A stretch of 64,000 nucleotides of DNA from Siphonodentalium dalli (taxonomy: Eukaryota; Mollusca; Scaphopoda; Gadilida; Siphonodentaliidae), in assembly GCA_032622095.1 (NCBI GenBank), contig CP136065.1, positions 110,587,195 through 110,651,194 on the forward strand, given 5' to 3'. The translations under genes and the position numbers were made by a program. Below are positions 47,471 to 59,699 of this stretch, piece after piece. The notes beneath the pieces are model-generated. The model was not told the DNA's origin. It worked only from the letters and a program-made list of their open reading frames with translations, and searched no databases. How positions within the stretch are numbered: the first letter of the stretch is position 1; each line of letters begins with the position of its first letter.

Positions 47471-47501
47471 ACATATATATATATATATATATAATATATA
47501 G

Positions 47502-47551
<50 letters not shown>

Positions 47552-47552
47552 G
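47471..47552. repeat. (TA)n microsatellite
   Basis: An almost pure TA run of about 80 bp, interrupted at AATATATAGC. It lies right at the 3' end of the retrotransposon that follows on the minus strand and may have grown from the element's tail. Confidence 0.9.
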
Positions 47553-50485
47553 CGAGTAGTCACTCGCAAATAATCATATATATAGCGTAATATACTTATG
47601 AACGAAAAGCAGTCTCTTAATAAGTTATTTTCGTTTGGAATGTTAGAGGGAACAAGTCCGCCCAACGACTGGCATCCGAATGCATACATTGGAAATTCGT
47701 GGTAAGACAATTGATCCATTGGTACGAATATAGGGATGCCATGAACATTAATGATTCGATACCAGAAACAATGAAGAAACATGCGTTCAACCTGATTATG
47801 GTATAAATGGCTACATTGTTTGCAGGAGGTATTATTGTCATATGTCGTCGGTTGAGGATGTTAGACATTTATACCGCTTTCTGTAGATAACTCGGATTGT
47901 TCCAACAAAGCTTCCATCCTCTCCATGCAGACATATGACAATATTTTACTCTGCGGAAGAACTCAAGGGAGTTCAATCGTTTATGCTGATTTGGTCGTGA
48001 CGTTGCGTGTGACATATTCTGTTTGACAGTACTGTTGCCTTCCATTGTGACTGAATAGGGAAGAATGCTGTTTAAAAAATGTGGTGAGATACTCAAATAG
48101 GTTGTATTTTACTATGAATCCAAATGGAGGGCGTTTAAATATTATATGGCCGTGGAGATTGAATACGAAACTATGGAGAACGTCACGGTGGTTGCATGGT
48201 AAGTTTATTAAAGTGCCCATGAATAATAGTTTCTTTTCAATTTCAAGTCTGATTGCAATTTCTGTGCTCGTTCTTGTCGGTAACCCTTGAATTGTTTTGA
48301 TGCACATGCGATAAGATCGCTCAAGTTGTAACATGTTGGCTTCTGATAGCCGGTACCACATATCGCAACCGTAGAGTGCTTTCGGGAGAACCACGTGCTT
48401 AAATATAATCAGCTGTGAGAATGGCCAGAGGGTTTTCGTTGTAAAAGACCTGCATGCACCGAAAAACGTTTTCCGCGTTATCTCATATGACCTATCAATG
48501 TTCATTTTCCGATCTGAATTGCGGCTTTGTGGTATTCCGAGATGCACCACATTATCCACTTCTGCTAAGTTGTTCTCACCAAGGTTCCACTTTTTGTTGA
48601 TCGATTTAGTCTTGTGAGCTCTTTTGGGATAAAAAACCGAATACTCAAAGTTCCACGTGATGCTGTAGATGTGGCATATGGCAAGGAGCTTCTTTAAGCC
48701 TCCCTCGGAAAAGGACAATGAGCATACATCGTCGGCGGTTATGGGGCAGGCACATGATACAGAATCGACGTGACATCCTTCTGGTGCTTCAGAAAGTGTT
48801 TTCAGGAGATCATCGATGCAGAGCAAGCACATGAAATGTGACGTGATGCTCCCTTGCCTGGTTCCTTACTCTACATCGAATTGCTCAGAGTGAATATTGT
48901 AACACCTTACTACACCCTTGATGTCACTATACATACCATCAATAACTCTCAGCAATGTATGGCATTGTGCGTCTTAAATATCTGGATGGAAGATCGGACT
49001 TCACCGTCCGAGACAGGGTAGGAAAAATCAACATTAGTTACCCCTTCACTTTCATTGGGGACCCGAAGTTTCTTGACTGCATTTTCTACAAGAGCTTCGA
49101 AATTGGAATCCCGGTGAATACCCCTTTTAAATAGATTTCCGAAATATACTTTCCAACCATTAATGATGTCTTTTGGATCTCTAAGTATGACATTTCCAAA
49201 TTTCATTTCCGATCCTTCACTAATGCAACACAGGTTACTGTTTTAATAGCCTTCCAGAAGGATGCCTGCCTGGTCATATTGTGTGTACAATTCAATAGTA
49301 CGTGTGTGTTGTGATTTCAAAGCTGCGGCAGATGCTCGATGGCGTCGACGGAATTCTCGCTTGAAGTTTTGATACTCACGGAAGTATTCATTTTCTAAGC
49401 CTGTTGGACGACCGACCGATATCCAGCGCATACGGTATTTTCTCATGGTCCCATGAAGTGCCTTTAAATCGGTGTTCCAGTAAGATTTGATATTACGTTT
49501 GCGTATTTTGGAGGACTAGCTTGTTTGGAAGCACCGATGAGAATATTAATCAAACTGGAGTATAAATGGGTTATGTCTGACGTACTGGATAATGTCGTGT
49601 CCAACAGACCAAGCGCATTTGTTAGTAATGACTGGTAAACGTCCACTAGAGATACTTGGTGGTTTTGTGATATCAAATGTAATAATGCATAATATTGGTC
49701 GGTGGTCAGAGGTAATCAATGATTCGTCATCGAGGATTTCGATACTGTTGACCAGGTCTGACTTGCAGCGGTGCATTACAATGTGGTCGATCATAGACGT
49801 TGACACATTAGGATTATATGGTGCATATATATGTGTGATCTGATCCTTTGAAAATATCGAGAGTGACCAGTGGCGCTCGCTCATTTGACTTCAGGAATTG
49901 ACCGAATTCGGAGGATCTCGAGCTCCGTTTGTGCTTTTCAAGCGGTACATGGTTTCTGACACCTGTAAAATGAGCATTGAAGTCACCCATCAGGATGATG
50001 GATCCTTTTGAGGAAAATTCAGAAACGAGATATGCAAGGAGATTTAAGCAAGCGGTGAATTCAGACTCAGGTTTTTTGTATTAGGAAGGTATACCTGGAA
50101 TAAATAAACACAGTCCTATCTGCAGTCTCATCGCAATAATCATTTCGTGATCAATCACTATAGAGGATACTCTTATCAGAATGCTTTTGGTTAACAAGAA
50201 AAGCAACACCATCGCTGGTATATTGGCCGCCGGTTTTTGTGACAATTGTACGACCTGGTTTACCTAAACCGGCATAGTTTACATGGATCTGGTCGAGAGA
50301 TGACATATTTTCCGCACCTAACCAGTGTTCTGATGTGCCCACATGTCGTAGTCAGACATATCCATGAAGCTGGTCATGCACATGGAACTTGAAGTTATGC
50401 CAATGGCATTCCATGTGGCAATATTAATATTAGATTGTGTGCATTCTGGTGCGCGACAATTGACATAATTATAGTTATTGGCCAT
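47546..50485 (-). pseudogene. APE-class non-LTR retrotransposon ORF2, decayed, with a deletion in the RT
   Basis: ORF2 starts at an ATG at 50485 (MANNYNYVNC). The endonuclease (EEP/APE fold) shows NINIATWNAIGI near 50405, SEHWL near 50332 and SDHRPI near 49722, that is, the catalytic Asn, Glu and His motifs. A linker follows with RMRWISVGRPTGLENEYF (49430) and RDPKDIINGW (49180). Near 48960 the text jumps from the start of the RT fingers to the palm (LLRVIDGMYSDIKG), so roughly 100 residues including the first catalytic Asp appear deleted. Then come GTRQGS, the degenerate catalytic box TADD near 48735, and a tail with CKQC..H near 47800. Several frameshifts and stops are present. Confidence 0.8.
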
Positions 50486-50499
50486 GATTGGTTGATTTT

Positions 50500-50868
50500 A
50501 AAGAGTTTGTAAAGTTTCTCCACCGTCTACAGTACAGACCACCAGAAGTCATCAAGAATTGTTTTGGTGGCACTACTGGGTATCGTACTGCTGAATACTT
50601 TCGCGTAAGATGGAGTAATTATGTTGCTAATCAGATACTCCCTTATATCTTTTGTGTGTTGGGGCACCGCCGACGTAAAAACTAACATTCTTCCGGTGTT
50701 CCCTGAATTTGGAATATTTCGGTCGATATGGTCGACACACATCATCTCTGGGAGTGAAAGATCCAATGGTATGAATTTCCCATTGAGAATGTAGGCCTAA
50801 TTGAGATCTGTGTATGTGTTCGACGACGTGGTGATTTATCTGGCCTATCATGAGTACCTCTATACCTG
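50500..50868 (-). pseudogene. Possible ORF1 end of the same retrotransposon
   Basis: Upstream of ORF2 on the minus strand, two overlapping frames (GQINHHVVEHIHRSQLGLHS, then FYVGGAPTHKRYKGVSD) look like a coding region cut off at 50868 by the Harbinger-like element. I do not recognise a domain. The continuation beyond that element, at about 53043-53200, is not clear. Confidence 0.3.
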
Positions 50869-53042
50869 GGCCCTGTTTCATGAAAGCAACTTATGACATA
50901 GTTGGGACTTAAGATGGTCATAAGTTCAAACTTCAGTCATAAGTGCGTTTCACGAACAAGGTCTTAACTTAATATGGTCTTAACTTTGGTCTTAACTTTA
51001 AGACTGCTGTGAGGTGTCATAAGATAATCTTAACGTTAAGACCCACGTGATAAGTGGCATATCGATCACAAGTATGGCGGCCTATGTTATTTGCAATTAC
51101 GGAGATATCTTTACGTTGTCTGGGTGGGCAATTCGTCGTCTGGTATACAGGGTCGTGGCCACAGAATGAGGGGGGTGTTCGCCTCGAAATGTCCAACTAC
51201 ACCCCCTTAAACAACACCAAATTCTCTTTGGGTTTAAACATTCCAACTGGTACCTCAAACATTCCAAATCCAAAGTTTTGAGAGGGCAACCCCTCCCCAC
51301 CGTATAACTATAGGATTAATTTGGTAAAAACAATTCAGAGTACAGACTTATCATCAGGGACGTGGCGAATGGGGTTTGTGTGTTGTCTACCCCCCCCCCC
51401 CCCCCCCCCACACACACACTTTGGTCAAAATGTTTAGCAATTGGAAATTTCATGCCTGACAAAAACATTAATTGTACACTATATATAGGTTTCAATTGTT
51501 TGAATTTCTAACTAGTAAAGAAATGTGTTGTTTTAGACAAACAGCAGCAACCGAAAATCACCAACTTTAGGGGCGTCAGGTTAGAAATTTCGAACTGTTG
51601 GAATATTTGAGATACCAATTGGAAAGTTTAAATCCAACGGGTGGGGTGGACATGGCATTTCGCGAACATGGAAGTTTGGCCCGGTTCAATTAAGGGGCGG
51701 GTGCAGTTGGAAATTGCACGATGTACCCCCCCCCCCCCCCACAGAGACCAACTAGCCACCCGAGCCTCGTCGAATGTAGGATATAGTCAATTATCAGCTG
51801 TGTATGTGACCTATAGATAATATATATTATAAAATAGCATTACCCACTTTAAACTTTTGATAAGAATTATGGCCTAGCTCAAAGCTCACAATCTCCTCTA
51901 TGTTATTCCATGTGTGTGTGGGAGATGGGGTAAAATGAGATCAATTAATGTATTGATTCTTTCCTCTTTCCAAATTTCGTCGGCTGTTTACAAAGCAGAT
52001 ATGTCATATAGGAAAGGTAACACAAACGCTCTTTATCAAAATATGTTTTAGAAATAGTGACAGTTTTCTATAGAGAATATTATTTAAATTGAGTTTATGC
52101 CCACGCCCATATGTCGTGATTTTCAAGGCTGTCCAAATTTTTGTGATGTTTTTTTTTTTGCAGGGGTGGGATGACCGTTGTACAGCATACTGCATATATG
52201 ATATACACACCCGTAACGATGACACCCATTAATACGAGTGTGCTAACGAAAACGTAGTTTTATATATATATCCATGGTATGACAACCGCATAAAACATCT
52301 GCATAAAAATAATAAAAAAATTACTCTAACAAATATTTTTCATTTCCCTTTGAATCGAAAAATGACCTATGTGCATGTGTCCTGATGACATCGCCGATTT
52401 ATTTTGATTATTGCTACACGTAGAGAGCGGTTGTCGATAATATACGAGTTATGTCGGCTCACATAAAAAAAAATCGCCGCCTGATCATTGCTCTCAGTTG
52501 ATTAACTCGGCGTGAATGCATGGTCGCAGTCATGCATCGATCCATATAATTATATTGTCTTATTTCTGACACCGCCACTCGTCAGCAAACGCAAAGCTCG
52601 TCATTTTAAGAGCCTGCGATGTACTCATGTTCGAATTCACATCGTGGAACTCATACAAGTCTAAGATCCATATGCGAATATAAGGCCATGCATTGACTAT
52701 AGACACTAAGATACATGCGCTGATTCGACAAACCCCAGCCGCTATCCAGCATCCCTGTCACACAATAATGTCAACTCGGACTCGGCTCTTTCTCGATAAC
52801 CTCTCAATGCCGTACATAAAGATTGCGCAAGCCCACATTTTTTCGTTCTTGACTGTAGAAAATTGTCGATAACCAGTCTAAATGAGCGGGAACTTAACTT
52901 ACTACTTAAGTAGGACTTAATCTTGTTTTGTGAAACGTGTTCTTGAAACGGAAAAGTTACATCATAAGATCCACCTTAGATCTTAGATTAAGTCCATCTT
53001 AAGATAATCTTATGACCTTGCTTCATGAAACAGGCCCCTGGA
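50869..53042. mobile_element. PIF/Harbinger-like non-autonomous element, about 2.2 kb
   Basis: The left end CCTGGGCCCTGTTTCATGAA and the inward reading of the right end CCAGGGGCCTGTTTCATGAA match closely, followed by repeated CTTAAGAT/ATCTTAAG and TCATAAG words at both ends. GGGCCTGTTTCATGAA is an end type I associate with PIF/Harbinger elements. The flanks ATA and ATT could be a mutated 3-bp duplication. No transposase is legible. The interior holds two long C runs (51391-51410 and 51727-51741) and an inverted GTCCAACT-type segment at 51150-51750, which is probably a second insertion. Confidence 0.6.
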
Positions 53043-53435
53043 TTATTGGGTAACGGGCCTGGCTGCGACTTGGTTGAATCACACACGCTTACTTGAGCAG
53101 ACCTACTCGACCTGCTGTGTTCGGCTGAGTGGCTGATTGATCCATGTGCGGCGATGTCGGGTTGCGCCCCGCGTCAGAGCGTACAAGAAAACTAAGATGC
53201 ATGCATCAGGTCACCCATGAACTATTTAGCATAGAATAATTCAGTTCGGTTGCAGTTTCACAACGTTACAACTGACATACGATTACACAAGACGAACCTT
53301 GAATGTGGAACTATGTAAGAGTGAATATTAATGTTCTAAATCCCATGTTTCACCTTTAGTGGTAATGGGGTCGTACTTTGTTAACACGCAAGTAGTGTAA
53401 TTAATTACGGGTAATTAGAAGTAACAAATCGTTTA
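53043..53435. other. Short stretch between elements, nothing identified
   Basis: May include the continuation of the interrupted retrotransposon ORF1 on the minus strand, but no motif is visible. Confidence 0.35.
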
Positions 53436-54523
53436 AACCCCTGTCACACTCAGGCCGGCGCTTGCACTGCGCTGCAAAAGTACCAAAATATGAGTAACAC
53501 GCAGGAGGAGCGCCGAAAACTGTCAAAAATTGTCAAACTTTTAAAACAAAGTATGCTCCTATTGCGTTCCTACTTTGTCAAGTCTCACGCTCTTATTGCG
53601 TTCAAGTCGCTGTCATTGTGATGCTAGTACGTTCTCAATACGTTTGCAAAACGCTCTCTGCGCGGGCGCGAAGAGTATAAATAGCGTCTCCTGCGTTCTC
53701 CAGTCATAGTCAGTTTTTAGTTTGTGGGGAATATACCCAACAATCCGCAATAGATTAGCTGTCCGATTAAATCACTGTCACACTCCGCTGCGATCAGGCC
53801 GGGGCTTGCATTGCGCTGTAAAATTATCAAAGCGCCGAGCAAAGCGCACTAAGGTATCCAAGAACCGATTGGTGACGCAGTAACGTCGCAGTTGACACTG
53901 GCGAGGACGGGAGAGGGTCCCCGTGATCGCCTCTGAGCGCCAGAGAGCCGCGTTTGTTTTGTGCATGTACAAAACAAGCGCAGAGGTTCGGCGTTCTGAC
54001 CAGGCGCAGTACCGTCGCCACGACAGCGCAACGCGAACGACATGAGCGCCCCGTTGACGTAGCAAGGACGGATACAAGCTACTCGTGGTCGCAGCAAGAA
54101 TTCCTCTGCAACTGCAGTAAGCTTACTACGCCTTGGTCAGAACGCCGAGACTCTGCGCTTGTTTTGTGCATGCACAAAACAAGCGCGGCGCTCGACAGCG
54201 CAACTCGAACGACATCAGCGCCTCGTTGACGTAGCAAGGACTGATACAAGCTACTCGTGGTCACAGCAATAATTCATCTGCAACTGCAGTAAGCTTACTA
54301 TGCCTTGGTCAGAACGCAGAGCCTCTGCGCTTGTTTTGTGCATGCACAAAACAAAGCGGCGCTCTGGTGCCTATGGGCAATCATGGAGACCCTCGCACGT
54401 CGTAGCCAGTGTCCACTGCGTCACCAATCGGTTCTTGGAGACCTTAGTGCGTTTAGGTGTGCGCTTTGATACTTTTGCAGCGCAATGCAAGCGCCGACCT
54501 GAGTGTGACAGGGGCTTTAGTTT
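53436..54523. mobile_element. Composite TIR transposon with duplicated left end, unclassified
   Basis: The left end is CCCCTGTCACACTCAGGCCG and the right end reads inwards CCCCTGTCACACTCAGGTCG, continuing GCGCTTGCA-TGCGCTGCAAAAGTA in both. A second left-type end starts at about 53777 (CACTGTCACACTCCGCTG) and pairs with the right end for about 130 bp, including AAGAACCGATTGGTGACGCA. Inside are two copies of a ~170-bp segment (54057-54227 and 54228-54398) with 24-bp palindromes centred on TGCATGCA at 54159-54182 and 54331-54354. Three frames on each strand are open by chance through this GC-rich block. Confidence 0.65.
53676..53716 (+). promoter_or_regulatory. TATA box plus initiator-like sequence inside the TIR element
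   Basis: TATAAATA at 53676-53683 sits about 34 bp before TCAGTTT at 53710-53716, the usual metazoan spacing between TATA and initiator. It lies inside the duplicated left end, where a transposase promoter would be expected, but no transposase frame follows. Confidence 0.4.
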
Positions 54524-55023
54524 ATATCGTATCGGCTGAAAGGGGTGGGCAGATTGCTGGTGATGAATGTTCTCGTTAGCTGCCAATATAATGTGCATAT
54601 TTGTCCCGTTACGTTTATACACTGTAGCATTGGCGGGCCAGAGTGTGTTGACGTGTTAATTGTTTGGTTCATTAATAACAGATCAGCAGGGATTTGTCGT
54701 GATAACGTATACGTGGAAATATGCTACCTAAACGGTTAAATTAGCGGTTGATCTATTACACCACCGTGTATACTCGGTTTAAATAGGTATATTATATAGG
54801 GACGTGTGTTCAATTTTGGTGTGGACCGATGATCAAAAAAAAAATGTCGGCGGGCGGGAGGGCCATTTTTTCAATATTTTTTAAAGAAATTGAGCAGTTG
54901 CAGCAGCAGCAAAAAAAGGGTGTACAATTGGCAAATGACGAGGGGCGGTGTGACGTGTAACTAGGATTGAAATTAGATATGCAATTTGGAGATTATTGGA
55001 TGAGGGATGTTATATTAATTATA
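54524..55023. other. Intergenic, no gene seen
   Basis: No supported feature. Confidence 0.4.
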
Positions 55024-55521
55024 TTAAAGGGACGAGAGGGCTTAGTTGTCGAAAATATTCATATTTGTTCCAAACACCGTAAACAGAAAAATATTAAAAC
55101 GCATACATTTTGGTTCAAATATACGATCACTATCGCGTAAACATCATGCTTACATAAAGACCTACTAAATTTGACATAAACAAGAGTCTGGTTGTGTTAT
55201 AGAAGGCAGCACAATGCTACTGGCTAATCACACACAAATGGTATAAACGCTCTTTATTATTTCCAAATAAGGAATTGAGCAACAAAGAACGCTCTTTATG
55301 TTTACCATCATAATATAAAGAAACACCAAGAAAGTCACTTGTTATGCTTTGTTTACATAACAATCGTCAAATTTACGACAATAACATACTGTTTATGAGA
55401 TATTTCTCATTTGTATATTAACAAAGTCTGTCTATATTTGAATATTATTTTCGTTTGTAGCGGTTTTTGACAGGTGGAAATATGTTCACAGGATACCCAC
55501 CAAGGCCTTCCGTGCCTTTAA
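55024..55521 (+). mobile_element. TTAA MITE family M1, copy 2
   Basis: Collinear with 45775-46276, more diverged (left end TTAAAGGGACGAGAGGGCTT, right end inwards TTAAAGGCACGGAAGGCCTT). TTAA is kept at both edges. Confidence 0.85.
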
Positions 55522-55785
55522 GGTATACTGCAACTTTTTTTCTTTTCAATAGCAGAATACAGAATGCTATTAAGAAGTGACACAAAACACAGAACATTTT
55601 TTTTAATTATAAGTATTGAGCAGTGAGAAATATTTGAGTCGAGGAAACCAGTAACGAAAGGCGATATTAACATGATTTCTGTCAGTGAATAATTGTTTAC
55701 GTTCCAATGAATATTAAAATGTACTGAAAACAAACTGCTAATGGGTGCCAGACTTTCATAAACACAAATTATGTATTAATGGTGT

Positions 55786-56086
55786 AACGACATATTTCGT
55801 TCTTTATTGTCTCAAAAAATAGGGGATGGGGATGTTTGGATCTCTAGTTTAACGACATTTTTCGGTCTTTGTAGTTTAACGACATTTTTCGGTCTTTAAT
55901 AGTTTAATGACATTTTTCGGTCTTTATAATATCTCAAGATATAGGGGGTATTTGGATCTCTAGTTTAACGACATTTTTCGGTCTGTATAGTTTAACGACA
56001 TTTTCGGTCTTTAATATCTCAAGATATAGGGGCCCTTAGTGGGTATTTGGATCTCTAGTTTAACGACATTTTTCGGTATTTGATAG
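55786..56086 (+). repeat. Tandem repeats of a ~28-bp AACGACATTTTTCGGTC unit with interposed 50-bp unit
   Basis: TAGTTTAACGACATTTTTCG recurs at least six times. A second word, ATCTCAAGATATAGGGG with TATTTGGATCTC, is interposed three times, so the array has a two-level structure. Confidence 0.8.
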
Positions 56087-56582
56087 CAAAATGGAAGAAG
56101 TACATCTTTGGAAAGATGTGGTGGCCCTAAAAAGGAAAGTTGTTTGGTGATCTTGAAATGCAGTTTTTCTGAACAGTCTTCCTTGATTAAAGTGATGTGA
56201 AACACTCCGGCAGACACCGGGCAGAGTGATCAAATAGAAATTAAGAATAATCTTTCTCAAAGTAGTTATTTGTTACGAATATTAATCCAAATGGTTGATA
56301 CACAACGTCATTCTTATATATTAGTTAAATGCAATGACTCTCGATGGCGTAATCATTTTTGTTTAATTATAGCCAATAGTTGCGCCCCGAATCGAGATGT
56401 AAATATTTACAATTTGGAGTAGTTCAGACGATGTTCTCTATGAAGTGGTGTGGTATATTTTTTTGGAAATTTTCAGTGATGTTAGTAGAATGATAACATT
56501 CCCCAGGTTGGCAAAGTGCCTGAGCACTAACTTATCAATTTCTCGCACCCGAAAAAGGCCATAACAAGTCCATTATATGTCT

Positions 56583-57029
56583 TTAAAGGTACTCAACCCG
56601 ATAAAACTCCTCTCAATTACTATTTCAATGGCTTCGGGGGTCAAAAATATTTAATTCGAGTCGAGGAAGTCACCCATCAAAGCTCAGATTTGTTAGATAT
56701 CGATTTTAGAAATCTATTATTTTTCATTATTGGGAATACTATCTGGCCCAGAACTCAGTAAAAATTGCGTTAAAATTACCACTTGATTTTAGAGTTATTC
56801 ATCCTTGTCTATTTGAATAGATTTTGAGTACACATCCAGAGCAGATTACGGCAGTTATTAGTACTAATCTCGAGAACATAACAAATTTGAAAAATCAATA
56901 TCTAATAACTCTGAGCTTTATTTTTTACCCCCAAAGCCAAAGAAATAGTAATATAGGACCCTCTGATCGGATTGTTGTTGTTGGAATCTGTTGAGATGGG
57001 GACCCTCTTTACGGGTTGAGCACCTTTAA
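56583..57029. mobile_element. TTAA MITE family M2
   Basis: The left end is TTAAAGGTACTCAACCCG and the right end inwards is TTAAAGGTGCTCAACCCG, with TTAA at both edges. It is 447 bp and non-coding. Longer imperfect complementarity (TTGACCCCCGAAGCCA-type words at both sides) suggests the whole element folds back on itself. Confidence 0.8.
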
Positions 57030-57098
57030 GCATATAAAAAAAATATATAAATCTCCGAAAACAAAAATTCTAAAGCATTAAACGATTTGCTATATTTC

Positions 57099-57221
57099 CA
57101 GGGCATATATTTCATCTGATTTTGCGAGAATCCATATATACTTTTTCACGAGAATCCAGGGTAATTTGCGAGAATATTTACGAGAATCTAGATTTCGATT
57201 CTCGCCGAAATATAAGCCCTG
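57099..57221. mobile_element. Very small (123 bp) inverted-repeat element
   Basis: The left end CAGGGCATATATTTC and the right end inwards CAGGGCTTATATTTC differ at one base. ATTTC lies directly outside both ends. The interior repeats GCGAGAAT/ACGAGAAT. The CAGGG start recalls hAT, but the 5-bp duplication does not fit the usual 8. Confidence 0.6.
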
Positions 57222-57562
57222 ATTTCACTCTGAAGTGTGCCTAAATGGCATAAATTGTACCGTGGTTCCCATGTTCGCCAAGTGGCATACATTTATTTCA
57301 GGATAATACTAATAGGCATTCATTTATATCACTGATATCAGGACAATAAATAGCCATTTCAATTGCATGGAACAGAAAAGAGCGTTATTGTTTATCGGTG
57401 TTGTTTTTGGAAGTGGTGGTAGTTCAATTTTATACGTTTCTACCCCCAATAAGTATTTCCGAACAAATGAATTATTAACAAGCGTGACATGACATCATTG
57501 ACGAAGATAATTAACACCGATCTACGAGAAGTACGTACCAGTAGTGGCAGTAGCCAAATACC

Positions 57563-58153
57563 TTAAAGGGGTACTGTACGCCATTTTCATTAAATTTCCG
57601 GTGACAACAACGATATAATATCGATAATATATAGAAACATAAGTAATTTGAGTCGAAGATGTATTCTGTAAACGCTCAGGTTAATAGGCTATCTTAAAAT
57701 TTAATAATTTAAAAGTTAATAATTCGATATAAATTGAATTTATGACTGGAGCCATAAAATGGCGTCAATTAAATTACGAATTTCCGTAATCAAACAAAGT
57801 AATTGAGGGATACTGGATTGTTAAACCGATCGCACACACGATCGCTTAAAATATTATGATGATACGGGGAGAACACTCAAGCCACTCACTGACTAGCGAC
57901 GATACAATAACTTAAATGATTATATGGGATTAGTATGCCTATAATATAACTTTTATTTGATTCATTTGGTTGAAAACTGTACAAAAATTACTCGACAACG
58001 ACAATTTGTATTTTTGCATTCCGGTAAATTTGTCATCCGTAACACTACTTCGTACTCAACAGACTTTAAAATAATGAAACAATTGTTACCTTATTCTCCG
58101 ACTCGGAGACTATAGAAACCAACAACAACATTTGGCGTACAGTACCCCTTTAA
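57563..58153. mobile_element. TTAA MITE family M3
   Basis: The ends are perfect inverted repeats of at least 21 bp starting TTAAAGGGGTACTGTACGCC, with TTAA at both edges. It is 591 bp with no credible open frame. The perfect ends suggest recent activity. Confidence 0.88.
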
Positions 58154-59699
58154 GGTCATTGACAGTCTTTCGGCTGCTATTATCTGATTATTGATAATCT
58201 CATGTTGGTATCCTGCTTCTCTATTAGCCACCATGGAAAGAAGCAGAGCAAACATACATGTATCAGATTTTAAAGTACACTAAGTTGCAGAACTTGGCAG
58301 AACTTCCAGAAGGCAAAAAACTAAACAGAGACAATGCAGGCAACAATAATGGCGATATCTGCTTGATTTAGCCACCCTTAAACACTTTTATATATTGCAT
58401 ATCCTCGCGGTGAGGTTTACATTGCATTCGCAAAATAAATTATATTTTTCCTCCAATAAAATTGCCACTTTAGTTACGTTTTGTATCGCAAACGATGAAT
58501 CTTCTAATTTTCATGGTAGCTGCCATTTGTATTGGGTCACATGATCACCTAACGAGATCAGGGGAGATAATCAAAAAGTTACGGATAACCAGTAGATCCG
58601 CCCAACGCGTAATAGTATTATTATTAGTACAAGAACAAAGGATCATTGAAATCTGCGATTATACAAATCAACTTCGCAGGTGCGGTGGATATTTGCAGAA
58701 CTGATCTTACCATCGTGTTATCAACACAAAATTTACTATTATTGATCAAATAACATCGCCATCATAAATTAAATAAATGAAACAAGTCAATAAAAACTTC
58801 TCGGCCTGGACTAATAAAAAAAATGGCGACGTCTTCATGGAATTCTATCTAGACTGCCAAATAAGGAGTTGCCATATAAGGAAACTGCAATCTCAATAAT
58901 TACCAAGCAATTAAAGTCTTAACATACAAGTCAGAAATATTGTTTCATGATCGAACTGCGGACCTGATAATTATCGAAATATGTAGGCGAAATAATTTTT
59001 AATTAGTTAATCACATGATTTAGACATCAACACACTCCTAAAGACGCAATACACCGCCATCTAATTTCGTTATTTAACTGGGTCGGTGTTTCTTGTTATC
59101 AATCGTTTATTGCTTCGTTTTTAGTAAGACCATTGTATCTGTTTTGCGCATGCGCAAGTCAATTTCCATATTTGGAATTTCCATATATGGGATTTGTGTT
59201 AACCTCAAATACCGATCAAGCCATAACAAATAACCACGCAATTATCTTAGCATAACAATAAGATATATTGTAATTTATGCAACTACGACCCTGGTAACCC
59301 TGATAACTAATAAAATATACCGGTCAATTCATTTTAAGATCGTTATTACGCTTTGCTTTAGGCATAAATACACTCTTAACGCACATAAACGACCCATTGG
59401 CGTTAAATTAAATATACTCGGTATTTATTATATTACTTTTTTATTGCTCAGTATAGAGTTAGACCCTCGACACCTGTCAATATATTTGGGCTGAATTCAT
59501 CTGATGCGGTATTATTCCTCGAAATAAACAACAAAGCCGTCGTTACTTCGAAATGTAGTTTGGGCTAACATTTACACAAATCCTCCATGTGTTCTCAGTC
59601 GACACACAGATCATTTCAGAAACAACTGTGAGATAAACACCCAAGGTTGGTGAAATAATACTATTCACTCGGCGATTGGCCAACGGGACACTACATTCG
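58154..59699. other. Intergenic, no gene seen
   Basis: A 69-codon frame at 58495-58704 (+) starts MNLLIFMVAAICIGSH, which looks weakly like a signal peptide, but the rest has no features and I do not call it a gene. TTGCGCATGCGCAA, an NRF1-like palindrome, occurs at about 59147-59160. Confidence 0.45.

Noticed and set aside
53778-54229. Several 60-99-codon frames on both strands with ALVLCMHKT repeats
   Set aside because: They come from the repeated GC-rich palindromic segments of the TIR element and occur on both strands.
58495-58704. Possible secreted peptide starting MNLLIFMVAAICIGSH
   Set aside because: Only the first residues look like a signal sequence; the rest lacks cysteine pattern, repeats or homology that I can see.
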